Below are positions 18,431 to 28,541 of a stretch of DNA of 64,000 nt, in pieces. Source of the DNA: an uncultured archaeon (GTDB taxonomy: Archaea > Halobacteriota > Methanosarcinia > Methanosarcinales > Methanoperedenaceae). The DNA lies in NCBI GenBank assembly GCA_902386205.1, contig CABMIH010000009.1, positions 23,449 through 87,448 of the forward strand, in the 5' to 3' direction. A model generated the notes under the pieces. The model saw only the letters and a list, made by a program, of their open reading frames with translations. It was not told the origin of the DNA and made no database searches. How positions within the stretch are numbered: the stretch's first letter is position 1; each line of letters starts with the position of its first letter. The translations under genes and the position numbers were made by a program.

Positions 18431-18953
18431 TGACTTTACAGGTTAACTCTTTTACCTTTTTATTAAGAGAATACAATTCTTTGTTCAATTCATCGATTTC
18501 AGTCTTTGTCGGAAGATTCATGGGTTTAAGAAAGCTCTCCTCAAGCATTTCCTGGTTGTATTTCTGGGCTTCTATGAAGCTTGACATGAATTTCCCTGAA
18601 TCCGAAGCAAAATGACCTGATCTCAGGAATTCCTTGAAAGTATCGCTATAGGTTTCGATCCATATGTTGTAAAGTTCTCTGGACTGCTCAGGACTGATCT
18701 CACCCTCCATGTCAGCAGCTTTTTCCTGCATCCTGTTCATGGCTTCCATGGAAAGTTTCTGGAAATCGGAAACCGAGTCCATCCATGTTTCATAAAGGTT
18801 AAAAAACAGCGAGAAACCCCTCATCATTTTTTCAGATCTCTCGCGCGCCGGCCCCATGGCAGGCAATTCGGCCAGCTTGCCGAAGGAAGCGTCACAGGTT
18901 TTCAAATACATATTAAAAAAATCTTGTGTAGATGCAAACCTTGCGTTATCCAT
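18408..18953 (-). CDS. phaE: PhaE-like PHA synthase subunit, short form with C-terminal coiled coil
   Basis: A 181-residue helical protein that most likely pairs with PhaC as the class III accessory subunit. The C-terminal PTKTEIDELNKEL segment followed by a heptad coiled coil (about 150-178) matches the motif shared by PhaE, PhaR and some phasins. Upstream are W/Y-rich helices such as YNIWIETYSDTFKEF. It lies two bases after the long PhaE-like gene and overlaps phaC, so all three are co-translated. Confidence 0.82.
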   Translation of the reverse strand: MDNARFASTQDFFNMYLKTCDASFGKLAELPAMGPARERSEKMMRGFSLFFNLYETWMDSVSDFQKLSMEAMNRMQEKAADMEGEISPEQSRELYNIWIETYSDTFKEFLRSGHFASDSGKFMSSFIEAQKYNQEMLEESFLKPMNLPTKTEIDELNKELYSLNKKVKELTCKVNELSGNM

Positions 18954-18955
18954 AG

Positions 18956-20044
18956 TTATACCTTAAAAGGATTCCCGGAGCGCAGGTACGAATCCATACA
19001 CAATTTTGACATCTTGATTGAAGTATTTGAATATATTTTACTTGCGTTCTTTACAGGGTCCATGATCTCTTTCAGGGGGCTGATCATAGGCATTCCTTCA
19101 AAGAAGTCTTCAAAAGCCCTCTCATGCATTTTTACCCAGAGATTAAAAAATTCCTTATAAGCCTCAGGGTCTGTGGTCAGCTTTGAGTTATCTTTTAATT
19201 TTTCTGATATTTTTTCAAGAGCTGCTATCCAGGATTTATACAGGTTAAGGCAGATGTTGGTGCTCTCTAAGAAATTTTCGAATGCTTCCTTTGAAGGCTT
19301 CATGGAATTGCTGTCAAACAACTTGCCATATGTCTCCTGGTATGTGTGCATCCATATGTTATAAAATTCCTTGTAGGTCTCCGGGGTTCCCTCGCCTTTT
19401 GAGATCTTTGCTACGTTCCCGGAAAGCTTCTGCATGGCTTCTACCCATGGGTCATATAGCCTGGTGTATGAATCCTTCCAGAGTTTTGACATTTTCACAA
19501 AACTATCAGTGTAAAAATCCGGAATACCTGTGTAATTTTCAAAAGTCTCTTTATGATATCTGATGGCTGGCAGATCAAGTAATTGTTCTGATATTTTTTC
19601 GTAGGTCTTCATCCACATATCATGGATTTCTTTGTATTTTGCAGGATCTGCTCCGTTGGTAAGCACCTCTGTAGTCTTGCGTGTATTCTCTTCGAACTCA
19701 TCCATCCACGATTTGTATATCTTTTTTGATTCATCGGCGCTTTTTAAGAAATTCTCAAGAGTTTCTTTGGGAGCCGGTGTTGAAACTGGATAAAACCTTC
19801 CAAATGAATTCTGGTATGTTTTCATCCATTCATCGTAAAAGTCCTTGTATTTTTTCGGGACTGCATTTGCCGAAAGGTCAGCCATCTTCTGGGATACGTC
19901 CATAAATTCAATCCAGGGCTTGTACAGTTTCAAGTAGGATTCATCCCACATTTTCGATACCCCGACATAACTGTCGGCCCAGGTTTTGAAAATATCCCGG
20001 TTCTCGTCGAGCGTTTCACCTTTATCATCATGTTTCTTGGTCAT
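18956..20044 (-). CDS. PhaE-like protein, long form with tandem W/Y repeats
   Basis: A 362-residue first gene of the PHA operon. The sequence consists of about four degenerate units of roughly 80 residues, each with 'Y-x-x-W-x5...YK-x-x-x-x-x-W-x-x-(T/M)-Y/H ... P-x-KE-x-x-E-N-F'. Examples are YKDFYDEWMKTYQNSFGRF, YKEIHDMWMKTYEK, YKEFYNIWMHTYQETYGKL and YKEFFNLWVKMHERAFEDF. It resembles PhaE but lacks the terminal PTKxEIDEL coiled coil found in the shorter neighbour. It may be a scaffold or a granule-associated phasin-like protein. Transcribed divergently from SRP54. Confidence 0.75.
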   Translation of the reverse strand: MTKKHDDKGETLDENRDIFKTWADSYVGVSKMWDESYLKLYKPWIEFMDVSQKMADLSANAVPKKYKDFYDEWMKTYQNSFGRFYPVSTPAPKETLENFLKSADESKKIYKSWMDEFEENTRKTTEVLTNGADPAKYKEIHDMWMKTYEKISEQLLDLPAIRYHKETFENYTGIPDFYTDSFVKMSKLWKDSYTRLYDPWVEAMQKLSGNVAKISKGEGTPETYKEFYNIWMHTYQETYGKLFDSNSMKPSKEAFENFLESTNICLNLYKSWIAALEKISEKLKDNSKLTTDPEAYKEFFNLWVKMHERAFEDFFEGMPMISPLKEIMDPVKNASKIYSNTSIKMSKLCMDSYLRSGNPFKV

Positions 20045-20164
20045 AATAAACCCTCATCATGGTAATACTTATTATCGTATATATAGTTTTCGGATTTCAG
20101 CGTGAACTGCACAAAAAAGAGACCATAAACTTTAACTAACATCAAATCAAACACAGAAGGCTTT

Positions 20165-21490
20165 ATGGTACTCGATAAACTGGGCGATTCCCTCCAGGGG
20201 GCATTAAAGAAACTTGTAGGAGCTGGCAGGATTGATGAAAAGGTAGTGGACGAAGCTGTAAAGGACATCCAGCGCGCCATGCTGCAGGCTGATGTGAACG
20301 TCAAACTCGTGATGACGTTATCACAGAAGATAAAGCAGCGTTCGCTCAAGGAAGAACCTCCGGTCGGCATGAACCCGAGAGAACATATCCTCAGGGTCGT
20401 GTACCAGGAACTTATCGGCATCCTCGGGAAAAGCGCAAATGTCAGGCTTGCGCCCCAGACAATAATGATGGTGGGGCTCCAGGGGAGCGGTAAAACCACC
20501 ACGACGGCAAAGCTTGCGCGTTATTTCCAGAGGAAAGGATTAAAGACCGCGGTCATCTGTGCAGATACGTTCAGGCCAGGGGCATATGACCAGTTAAAAA
20601 CCCTGTGCGAGAGGAACGGGATCTTCTTCTACGGCGAGAAGGATGTGAAGGACGCGGTCGCCATCACGCAGCGGGGACTTCCAGCCATCGAAAAATATGA
20701 TGTGAAGATAATAGATACTGCGGGAAGGCATGCTCTTGAGAAAGACCTGATAAAAGAAATGGAGGATATTCACAAGGTCGCAAAACCCGATCACAAGCTT
20801 CTTGTTATCGATGCTGCGATGGGCCAGCAGGCAAGCGAGCAGGCAAGGGCATTCAATAATTCCATTGGGATAACCGGAGTTGTCATAACAAAACTCGACG
20901 GCACGGCAAAAGGAGGCGGCGCTCTTTCTGCGGTCTCAGAGACTGACTCTGCTATCGCCTTCATCGGAGTGGGCGAGACCCCGGATGACCTTGAGAAATT
21001 CGAGGCCGACAGGTTCATTTCCCGGCTCCTTGGTATGGGGGATATCAAATCCCTTGTAGAGAAGGCCGAAGAGTCGCTGAAAGAGGATGACATAGACATG
21101 GAAGCCATGCTCAGCGGGAAATTCACGTTGAAAGATATGTACAAGCAGCTTGAAGCCATGAACAAGCTTGGGCCTCTCAAGCAGGTTATGCAGATGCTTC
21201 CTATGGGGAAACTCGGGATGAACGTCAGCGATGACATGTACAGCGTTACACAGGAAAAATTGGGCAAATACAAGGTCATAATGGACTCGATGACAGATAA
21301 GGAACTTGAAGATCCGAAACACATCAACAGTTCAAGGATCATAAGGATTTCGCGGGGTTCGGGGACCAAATATGACGAGGTACGTGAGCTTCTGAAATAC
21401 CATAAAACGATGCAAAAAACAATAAAAGGTCTAAAAGGCGGGAAATTCAACCTGCAAAAAATGATGAAGAAATTCGGAATGGGAGTATAA
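20165..21490 (+). CDS. srp54: Signal recognition particle 54 kDa protein
   Basis: GTPase subunit of the SRP that targets ribosomes making membrane and secreted proteins. The 441-residue protein has the N-domain (1-95), the P-loop GLQGSGKT at 104-111, [17 protein letters not shown] and [10 protein letters not shown] in the G domain, and a Met-rich M domain from about residue 300 that binds 7S RNA. No 7S RNA gene was recognised in the window. Followed after about 60 bases by an ftsZ-family gene. Confidence 0.96.
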   Translation: MVLDKLGDSLQGALKKLVGAGRIDEKVVDEAVKDIQRAMLQADVNVKLVMTLSQKIKQRSLKEEPPVGMNPREHILRVVYQELIGILGKSANVRLAPQTIMMVGLQGSGKTTTTAKLARYFQRKGLKTAVICADTFRPGAYDQLKTLCERNGIFFYGEKDVKDAVAITQRGLPAIEKYDVKIIDTAGRHALEKDLIKEMEDIHKVAKPDHKLLVIDAAMGQQASEQARAFNNSIGITGVVITKLDGTAKGGGALSAVSETDSAIAFIGVGETPDDLEKFEADRFISRLLGMGDIKSLVEKAEESLKEDDIDMEAMLSGKFTLKDMYKQLEAMNKLGPLKQVMQMLPMGKLGMNVSDDMYSVTQEKLGKYKVIMDSMTDKELEDPKHINSSRIIRISRGSGTKYDEVRELLKYHKTMQKTIKGLKGGKFNLQKMMKKFGMGV

Positions 21491-21552
21491 AGTTATATAG
21501 TTAAACAACAATTAAAATAGTGAGCCGCAATTTCGAAGGAGGCTTCAAATAT

Positions 21553-22752
21553 ATGGTCACAGATCTGAAAGAATTTGCAAAGACTGCAAAACCATCTGTT
21601 GCTGTTGTCGGGCTGGGTGGTGCTGGTTGCAATATAACGACATGGATCGCTGAGAAAGGAATGTCTGGCGGCAGGATAATTGCTGCCAATACCGATGTGA
21701 ATCATCTTTACATACAGAAAGCGGACAAAGTGATCCTGCTTGGAGAAAAACTCTGCAAAGGTCATGGTTGCGGAGGATTCCCTGAAATGGGGGGCCAGGC
21801 TGCAAGGGAAAATATCGTAGAATTAAAAACTGAACTTGAAGGTGCGAATCTTGTATTCCTTGTGGCCGGATTGGGCGGAGGAACAGGAACGGGCGCCATG
21901 CCTGTTGTTGCAGAGCTCACACGCGAGATGGGGGCTCTTACAATCGGATGCGTGACAATCCCGTTCACAATAGAAATGGCAAGAAGGGAGAAAGCCAGGG
22001 AAGCGATAAACCTGCTTGCCTCTTCATGCGATTCAGTAGTAATTATTGATAACACGAAATTAAGGGAAGTTGCTGGTAATCTCCCATTAAAAGAAGCCCT
22101 CAATGTTGCGAACGCGCTTGTTGGAGCATTCGTTAAGAACCTGACTGACACAATAACCCAGCCAAGTCTTGTTAATCTGGACTATGCTGACCTTCGCGCA
22201 GTAATGGAACGCGGCGGGATATCATCAATCGGAATCGGTGAAAGCGATGGCAATGATAGGGTCGAGAAGGCAGTTGCACAGGATATCAGAACCCCGCTGC
22301 TTGATGTCACGGATATTTCCTCAAGCTATGGCGTCCTTGTACATATCGTAGGAGCCGAGGACCTGACACTTGAAGAAGTGGCGGTAGCAGGCGAACTGAT
22401 AATGGACAAAGTCCCGAACACAAAGAGGATCATCTGGGGCGCAAAGGTGGATAACAACCTCACCGGGGCGGTCCGCGTTATGGCAGTATTGACAGGTGTT
22501 GAGAGCCCGTTCGTATCAGGTGCCGAACCCCGGAAAGTAAAGGTGGAAGAAAAACCTGTTGAAGAACCGGTACCCGAACCTGTGATCGAAAAGCCAAAAG
22601 TTGAAGCCCCGAAGCCAAAACCAATCGTTCGGATTACACCAAAACCTGAAGTCGTGAAAGAAGAAGAAAAGGGCAGCGGCGCCTATATCTGGATAGCAAT
22701 AATCATCGTAATAGTAGCGATTGTTCTCTGGTATCTTACACAGACGGGATAA
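21553..22752 (+). CDS. FtsZ-family GTPase with C-terminal transmembrane anchor
   Basis: From ATG 21553 (behind AAGGAGGC) the protein is 399 residues. It has the FtsZ nucleotide motifs GLGGAGCN (N-terminal) and the tubulin signature GLGGGTGTGA, and the T7 catalytic loop NLDYADL, so it should assemble and hydrolyse GTP. After the fold ends near residue 320, a Pro/Glu/Lys-rich linker of about 50 residues leads to a single hydrophobic helix (about 374-394) ending in a short tail. Typical FtsZ proteins end in a cytosolic peptide that binds FtsA/SepF; a direct membrane anchor is unusual. A terminator hairpin follows. Confidence 0.88.
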   Translation: MVTDLKEFAKTAKPSVAVVGLGGAGCNITTWIAEKGMSGGRIIAANTDVNHLYIQKADKVILLGEKLCKGHGCGGFPEMGGQAARENIVELKTELEGANLVFLVAGLGGGTGTGAMPVVAELTREMGALTIGCVTIPFTIEMARREKAREAINLLASSCDSVVIIDNTKLREVAGNLPLKEALNVANALVGAFVKNLTDTITQPSLVNLDYADLRAVMERGGISSIGIGESDGNDRVEKAVAQDIRTPLLDVTDISSSYGVLVHIVGAEDLTLEEVAVAGELIMDKVPNTKRIIWGAKVDNNLTGAVRVMAVLTGVESPFVSGAEPRKVKVEEKPVEEPVPEPVIEKPKVEAPKPKPIVRITPKPEVVKEEEKGSGAYIWIAIIIVIVAIVLWYLTQTG

Positions 22753-22760
22753 GGTCGGTG

Positions 22761-22786
22761 TTCCGGTAAAAACCGGAAACTTTTTT
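22761..22786 (+). terminator. Hairpin-T-run terminator after the ftsZ-family gene
   Basis: TTCCGGT (22761-22767) pairs with ACCGGAA (22772-22778) over an AAAA loop and is followed by TTTTTT at 22781-22786, just after the stop codon. Confidence 0.7.
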
Positions 22787-22868
22787 CATTTCTATTTCTT
22801 CTTTTCCAAACCATAAGTTTTAATTGCTTTATCGCATTACTACCCTCCATTCTTTGGAGATTATTTTT

Positions 22869-25800
22869 ATGTTAAAAGAGGCTTCCCAGTACGACGCAAA
22901 ACTCATAGAGCAAAAAGTCCAGAAATCATGGGATGAAATGGATACTTATTCCCGTGTGAGGGAACTCAGGAAAAACGGAAAGAAGTTCTTTTTTGTGGAC
23001 GGCCCCCCATATACCACGGGCAGGATACATCTTGGTACTGCATGGAACAAGATAATCAAGGATTCTATCCTCCGGTACAAGTCCATGAACGGTTTTCACG
23101 TCCTTGACAGGGCAGGATGGGATATGCACGGCCTCCCCATCGAGGTTAAGGTCGAAGGTGTTCTTGGTTTTAAATCAAAAAAAGACATTGAGAAATACGG
23201 AGTTGGAAATTTCGTAGCAAAGTGCAAGGAATTCGCCCTCACGCACAGGGATGAGATGACGTTGCAGTTCCAGAACCTTGGCATCTGGCTTAATTGGAAA
23301 GACCCCTACATGACCCTGAGGGACGAATACATAGAAGCGGCCTGGTGGACATTGAAACAGGCGCATGAGAAAAAGCTTCTTGAAAAAGGCCGCAGGGTAG
23401 TGAACTGGTGCCCCAGATGCGAAACCGCCATAGCCGACTCAGAGGTGGAATACTGGGACGAGACCGACCCTTCAGTGTATATAAAATTCCCGCTAAAGGA
23501 TGAGGAAAATACATTCATAGTGATATGGACTACCACACCGTGGACCATCCCTGCAAATATAGCGGTTGCCGTCCATCCTTCTTTTGAGTATGTAAAAGTC
23601 AGGGTAGTGAAAGACGGGAAGGAAGAAATACTGATAATGGCAGCACAGCTTATGCAAAATGTCCTGAAACAGGGAAGGTACAAGGACTATGAGGTTCTTG
23701 AAACTGTGCTGGGGGAAGATATCAAGATCGAATACCTTCATCCGCTTGACTCTAAAGTGCCACTGCAAAAGACTTTTAAGCATAACGTTTACATGGCTGA
23801 TTTTGTCACGGCCGAGAACACGGGATGCGTTCACATAGCTCCCGGTCACGGCATCGATGACTTTGAACTCGGGGCAAAGCACGGCCTTCCGATATTCTGC
23901 CCCGTGGGTCCCGACGGCAGATATACCGACGAGGCCGGGGAATATAGAGGGATGCACGTAAAGGAGGCAAATAAAGTCGTTCTTGATGACCTGACAGATA
24001 AGAACCTGCTCCTTGCAAGCGGCAGCATCTCTCACAGGTACGGGCATTGCTGGAGATGCAAGACCCCGATCATTTATCTGGCCACAGAGCAGTGGTTCCT
24101 GCGGGTGACAGACCTCAAGGAAAAAATGCTTGGCGAGGTACAAAAAATAAAATGGTATCCCGAGTGGGCAGGTTCAGCGCGGTTTGCCGACTGGATTGCG
24201 GGTTCGCGCGACTGGTGCATATCACGCCAGAGGTACTGGGGTATCCCCATCCCGGTATGGATATGTGATTCCTGCGGCGAGGCTGAGGCGATAGGGACAA
24301 AACACGAACTTGAGAAGCGCTCAGGTGTACCGCAACTCCCTGACCTTCACAGGCCGAACGTGGATAACATCCATATCAAGTGTAAATGCGGGGGAAGGAT
24401 GACCCGTGTCCCGGATGTTTTTGACGTGTGGTTTGACTCGGCGGTCGCATCGTGGGCAACTCTCAATTTCCCGCATGAAGAGAAAGCATTTGATGAATGG
24501 TGGCCTGCGGATTTTATCACGGAAGGCCACGACCAGACGCGCGGCTGGTTCTATTCACAGCTTGGCGCAAGCATGATAGCATTCGGGAAAGCGCCCTACA
24601 GGAGCGTACTGATGCACGGTTTCACCCTTGACACAGAAGGCAAGAAGATGTCAAAGAGCCTTGGCAATGTGGTCTCACCTGAAGCTGTTGTGGAAAAGTA
24701 CGGCGCAGAATCGCTTCGCTTATACGTCCTTTCCCAGAATGCGCCCTGGGAAGACCTTAAATTCAGCTGGGACGAGGTGGGCAACGTGCACAGGATGCTG
24801 AATATCCTCTGGAATGTTTACCGCTTCCCGCTGCCGTATATGATCCTTGATAACTTCAACCCGCTTGAGATGAAAGGAACCCCGGAAGGATTACGCCCTG
24901 AGGACAGGTGGATACTCTCAAGAGTGCAGTCTTTGATAAAAAAGGTAGATGCTGCCATGTCTGAGTACAACCTGCACAAAGCCACGCGCCCGATCTCGGA
25001 GTTCATACTCGAAGACCTCTCCCGGTGGTATATCCAGCTCATACGTCCGCGCACATGGCGCGAAGCCAACGACCCGGACAAGCTGGCGGCATATTATACC
25101 CTGTACGAGGTTCTTGTCAGTTTAACAAACCTTATAGCGCCTTTTGCGCCCCATATCTCAGAGGAGATGTACCAGAACCTTGTGCGTAATGTCGATCCTG
25201 ATGCACCCGCAAGCGTTCACCTGTGCGACCGGGTCAAGGCGAAAGAAGAGTTCATCGATACCGATCTTGAAACCAGGATGGATATAATCCGTGAGATCGT
25301 TGAAGCCTCATCCAATGCAAGGCAGAAATTGAAGCGCAAACTGCGATGGCCTGTGAAAAGGATAGTTGTGGCCCCGAAGAAAGATGAAGTTGCTGCCGCA
25401 GTAAAGAGTCTTGGATCCGTATTAAAAGAGCAGACAAACTCCAAGGAAATAGTGTTACTTGGAACAGGCGGGACATGGGATGAGCTTGGAGTTGAAGTGA
25501 TGCCGAACCATGCGGCGCTTGGCCCTGCCTTCAAGAAAGAGGCCGGGAAAGTGATCGCAGAGTTAAAGATAGCAGACGGCAGGGCGATCAAGAAAGCCAT
25601 TATGGAAGCCGGCAGTTTTGAACTCAAAGCCGGTACAATCACGAAAGACATGGTAAGTTTCAAGGATTTAATTCCGGCATCGATTGCAAGCGCAGGATTT
25701 TCGGCAGGCGAGGTGTATGTGGATACCGAACTCACACGTGAGATCGAATCCGAAGGCTATGCCCGCGAGGTCATAAGAAGAATCCAGGATATGAGAAAGG

Positions 25801-26015
25801 AACTTGACCTGGCCGTGGAAGAAGAGATCGATGCATTCGTGGATATCAAGGATAAGAGGGTCATGGAGCTTGTGGAAGAAATGAAAGACTTCATCGCCGG
25901 GGAAATAAGGGCAAGATCGCTTGTGATCGGTTCTGGCGTTGAGATGGAAGGCGACCTTGTCAAGGATTGGGATGTCGAGGATGTCGGGATGAAAATGGCG
26001 GTGTCGAGGAAATAG
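22869..26015 (+). CDS. ileS: Isoleucyl-tRNA synthetase
   Basis: Charges tRNA-Ile. I start at ATG 22869 (TTGGAG upstream), giving 1048 residues, the usual size for archaeal/eukaryal-type IleRS. The class I HIGH motif appears as HLGT (54-57) in [10 protein letters not shown], and KMSKS is near 594-598. The CP1 editing insert (about 180-400) includes [10 protein letters not shown] and the GHG region. Zn-binding cysteines appear in CPRC and CDSC segments. The C-terminal part binds the anticodon. Convergent with the AI-2E-type permease, 10 bases away. Confidence 0.96.
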   Translation: MLKEASQYDAKLIEQKVQKSWDEMDTYSRVRELRKNGKKFFFVDGPPYTTGRIHLGTAWNKIIKDSILRYKSMNGFHVLDRAGWDMHGLPIEVKVEGVLGFKSKKDIEKYGVGNFVAKCKEFALTHRDEMTLQFQNLGIWLNWKDPYMTLRDEYIEAAWWTLKQAHEKKLLEKGRRVVNWCPRCETAIADSEVEYWDETDPSVYIKFPLKDEENTFIVIWTTTPWTIPANIAVAVHPSFEYVKVRVVKDGKEEILIMAAQLMQNVLKQGRYKDYEVLETVLGEDIKIEYLHPLDSKVPLQKTFKHNVYMADFVTAENTGCVHIAPGHGIDDFELGAKHGLPIFCPVGPDGRYTDEAGEYRGMHVKEANKVVLDDLTDKNLLLASGSISHRYGHCWRCKTPIIYLATEQWFLRVTDLKEKMLGEVQKIKWYPEWAGSARFADWIAGSRDWCISRQRYWGIPIPVWICDSCGEAEAIGTKHELEKRSGVPQLPDLHRPNVDNIHIKCKCGGRMTRVPDVFDVWFDSAVASWATLNFPHEEKAFDEWWPADFITEGHDQTRGWFYSQLGASMIAFGKAPYRSVLMHGFTLDTEGKKMSKSLGNVVSPEAVVEKYGAESLRLYVLSQNAPWEDLKFSWDEVGNVHRMLNILWNVYRFPLPYMILDNFNPLEMKGTPEGLRPEDRWILSRVQSLIKKVDAAMSEYNLHKATRPISEFILEDLSRWYIQLIRPRTWREANDPDKLAAYYTLYEVLVSLTNLIAPFAPHISEEMYQNLVRNVDPDAPASVHLCDRVKAKEEFIDTDLETRMDIIREIVEASSNARQKLKRKLRWPVKRIVVAPKKDEVAAAVKSLGSVLKEQTNSKEIVLLGTGGTWDELGVEVMPNHAALGPAFKKEAGKVIAELKIADGRAIKKAIMEAGSFELKAGTITKDMVSFKDLIPASIASAGFSAGEVYVDTELTREIESEGYAREVIRRIQDMRKELDLAVEEEIDAFVDIKDKRVMELVEEMKDFIAGEIRARSLVIGSGVEMEGDLVKDWDVEDVGMKMAVSRK

Positions 26016-26025
26016 TTGTACCTCT

Positions 26026-27102
26026 TCACTCCTGCTGTTTTAAAATCTCAATTCTTCTAACTTCCGCGCTCGCCCTGTATGCCGCCACTATTGCGCCAAG
26101 CAGTATCGGAGCTATGAAGAAGCCGGCAATCCCCCCAACCAGCGCGCCTCCCAGGAACGCTATTATGATCAGCATCGGGTGTATGTTCGAGCGGGTGTTT
26201 ATGAGATACGGCCTGATAAAGAGATCGGGAATGATAATAAACGCAATCAGTGAGACCCCGATAAAAATAAACGCGCTTTCACTTCCCATTTCATAATACC
26301 TGTAAATCGCAAGAGGTACTATGACCATCCAGGCGGTGAACATGGGAACAAAAGCAACAATGAGCATGAGAGCGGAAAGTGCAAGGACGCTTGGGAAGCC
26401 AAATGCCCAGAAAATTACGAGTGAAAGGATCCCGACCGCGATCGCACTGTATGTATTTCCTATAAATAAAGCAGATAATATGCCATCAAAATGTTTTACG
26501 AATTTTTGAGAGAATACCTCGATATCTTCAGGAATAATATCTATTACTTTATCAACAAGGCGGCCGCCATCGACCAGGAGGTAGAAACAAACTATCACGG
26601 CAAGAAGGATATTTATTATGAACATCGTAAAAGTCATTATAAAATTCTTGCCAATTTCAATAAGGGGCAATTGCTTCATGAAAGGTAGAAGATACAGGGT
26701 GAAATTCAATATGATATCTTTTATCTTTTCCCCGGCAAAATCAGGGAGATTCAGCGTTTCCAGCAGTGCCAGTAAGGTACTCACCACATATTCCTGGTTT
26801 TTTGCAGCCCATAGAATAAAATTGAATATTTCAATAACACCCAGCCCGATTATCAGGAAAATCGGAAAAACGATAGCAAATGTTGCAAGGTATGCAGATG
26901 GTTTTGGGCTGAACCGGTCGATAAAACGTTTCAGGGGTCTTGCGACGTAGGCCAGCACAATTCCCATGATTATGCCGTCAAGGAGAGGGAGCAGGATAGC
27001 TATGAAAGCTGCAGCGATAATCAGTACTATGATCGCCAGCACGATCTTCCATTTGTATTTTATTAAGACTGATAATCCATCCGTGGATTGGGAATCGGAC
27101 AT
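26026..27102 (-). CDS. AI-2E family transporter-like membrane protein (PerM family)
   Basis: A protein of about 358 residues with seven to eight membrane helices in the arrangement of the AI-2E/PerM superfamily: two N-terminal helices, a central amphipathic region (DVFSQKFVKHFDGI-type segment), and a C-terminal helix cluster with GGALVGGIAGFFIAPIL. The family includes AI-2 exporters and Na+/H+ antiporter-like proteins; the substrate here is unknown. I prefer ATG 27102 over an upstream GTG. Confidence 0.85.
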   Translation of the reverse strand: MSDSQSTDGLSVLIKYKWKIVLAIIVLIIAAAFIAILLPLLDGIIMGIVLAYVARPLKRFIDRFSPKPSAYLATFAIVFPIFLIIGLGVIEIFNFILWAAKNQEYVVSTLLALLETLNLPDFAGEKIKDIILNFTLYLLPFMKQLPLIEIGKNFIMTFTMFIINILLAVIVCFYLLVDGGRLVDKVIDIIPEDIEVFSQKFVKHFDGILSALFIGNTYSAIAVGILSLVIFWAFGFPSVLALSALMLIVAFVPMFTAWMVIVPLAIYRYYEMGSESAFIFIGVSLIAFIIIPDLFIRPYLINTRSNIHPMLIIIAFLGGALVGGIAGFFIAPILLGAIVAAYRASAEVRRIEILKQQE

Positions 27103-27140
27103 TGACACACATAATGTTTTAAGAGAATATATATTAATTG

Positions 27141-27461
27141 TCAGGAAAAACGGCTGTAATATGAAAAAATAATCACAACCCCCCCGAATATCATAAGCGC
27201 CCAGAATAAGACCTTCTGCGCTCTTTCGCTTATACCGAAATCGACAGCAAATACGCGAAAGCCATTAAGCGCATGGGGAACTGCAAGCAAAAGAAGGATG
27301 AAGAATGCAAGGGGGGCGGGGAAAAATAAAAAATCAAACGGCGTGCTTATCCCGTGCGCCCACCCGACGTGCAGGAACAAGTAGAATACCAGCAGGAATC
27401 CCGTGACGCGCTGGAGCAGCCAGGCCCACATCCCTGTCCCGTAAGCTCTTTCTTTTTCCAT
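27141..27461 (-). CDS. Succinate dehydrogenase/fumarate reductase membrane anchor subunit (SdhC/D-like)
   Basis: A 106-residue protein with three membrane helices. The first helix QRVTGFLLVFYLFLHVGWAH and the second ending in PHALNGFRVFAVDFG carry histidines in the positions used as haem ligands in SdhC/SdhD. It would anchor the Fe-S subunit and transfer electrons to methanophenazine or menaquinone. It lies 252 bases downstream of the Fe-S subunit gene; the gap holds a large inverted repeat. No second anchor gene is visible. Confidence 0.8.
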   Translation of the reverse strand: MEKERAYGTGMWAWLLQRVTGFLLVFYLFLHVGWAHGISTPFDFLFFPAPLAFFILLLLAVPHALNGFRVFAVDFGISERAQKVLFWALMIFGGVVIIFSYYSRFS

Positions 27462-27554
27462 GTTGCCTTAATTATTGTTAAGGCTTTAAATATTTAAACA
27501 TAGCGACAGACGATTCGAGAATTCAATCCCTATTGCATACCAAATAGATACATA

Positions 27555-27630
27555 TAGTGTGTAGGGTGGCAGGTTAGGGAGTGGGGGTTAGTTTTTGAAA
27601 AAAGACGTTTTTACCTGCCACTTCACACTA
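27555..27630. repeat. Long imperfect inverted repeat between the two succinate dehydrogenase genes
   Basis: Left arm TAGTGTG-TAGGG-TGGCAGGT (27555-27574) pairs with right arm ACCTGCCACTTCACACTA (27613-27630), leaving about 38 unpaired bases between them. It could be a transcript hairpin that lowers expression of the anchor subunit, or the remnant of a small mobile palindromic element. Confidence 0.6.
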
Positions 27631-27713
27631 TGATATATACTCAATTATTTTATATAAAGTTAACGAAGTGAACTTTTCATGAGTTCATTTTTGCATGGAA
27701 TGAAAATGGAGTT

Positions 27714-28463
27714 TTAGAATATTGCTTTAAACTTATGCTTTATAATGTTTCTCATAAAGCCGGTTATAGCATTGGTAGGCGGGACTTTTTTGGGGCAGAC
27801 TTCTACGCACCTGTAAACCTCGTTGCATGCCCATACTCCGTTCTTGATATCAACCCTCTTTAATATCGCTTCAGTGTCCGAATTGCGGGTGTCTGCATAG
27901 AAACGCCAGGCTTTTGCAAGCGCAGCGGGACCCGGGAAATCCTTATTACGCGAAACAACGGGACACGCTCCGTAGCAGATGCAGCACTGGATGCAGGCAG
28001 CGTATTTTTCGACTTTTTCAAGGTCTGCCTGCGACATCAGCATTTCGGTTTCAGTCTTTGTGCCATTTCCAATGAACCACGGCTGCATATCCCTGTAATG
28101 CTTAAAGAAGGGTTCCCAGTCCACTATAAGGTCCTTGACCACCGGGAGGTTCGGGAGCGGTTCAATGAGGATGTCATCCCCTGTTTTTAGAAGCGGCCTC
28201 ACAAGAGGGCCGAATGCAGCAGGGGCCAGCACGCGCTCTCCCGCTATCTCGGAAACCTGCGTGCGGCAGGCAAGTCTCTGTTTTTTATTGATGAGCAAGG
28301 CGCACGAGCCGCACACGGCACCCCGGCATGAGTACCTGAAGGCGAGGGTGCTGTCCTGCTCGTCCTGTATCTGGAAGAGGGCTTCAAGCACTGACATGTG
28401 GGGCGTTACTTTCACTTCGAAAATGTCGAAATGCCCATCGGATCTTTTGATCTTGAATTTCAT
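27714..28463 (-). CDS. sdhB: Succinate dehydrogenase/fumarate reductase iron-sulfur subunit
   Basis: Electron-transfer subunit of about 249 residues. The N-terminal ferredoxin-like domain carries the 2Fe-2S motif SCRGAVCGSC plus the later CRTQ cysteine. The C-terminal domain carries CIQCCICYGACP and CNEVYRCVEVCP for the 4Fe-4S and 3Fe-4S clusters. It lacks the CCG domain of the methanogen thiol:fumarate reductase TfrB, so it is the membrane type. No flavoprotein subunit (SdhA) is adjacent: the upstream gene is a divergent methyltransferase. Confidence 0.9.
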   Translation of the reverse strand: MKFKIKRSDGHFDIFEVKVTPHMSVLEALFQIQDEQDSTLAFRYSCRGAVCGSCALLINKKQRLACRTQVSEIAGERVLAPAAFGPLVRPLLKTGDDILIEPLPNLPVVKDLIVDWEPFFKHYRDMQPWFIGNGTKTETEMLMSQADLEKVEKYAACIQCCICYGACPVVSRNKDFPGPAALAKAWRFYADTRNSDTEAILKRVDIKNGVWACNEVYRCVEVCPKKVPPTNAITGFMRNIIKHKFKAIF

Positions 28464-28541
28464 GAGCAAGTGAATATTTTCTTTTCGGGATTATATAGGT
28501 ATTGAAAAATCAAAAAATTAATATAAGTTGACTATAATTAT

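Noticed and set aside
20041..20502. Minus-strand frame over the start of SRP54
   Set aside because: It is a shadow of the srp54 gene, which has all its GTPase motifs in the plus frame.
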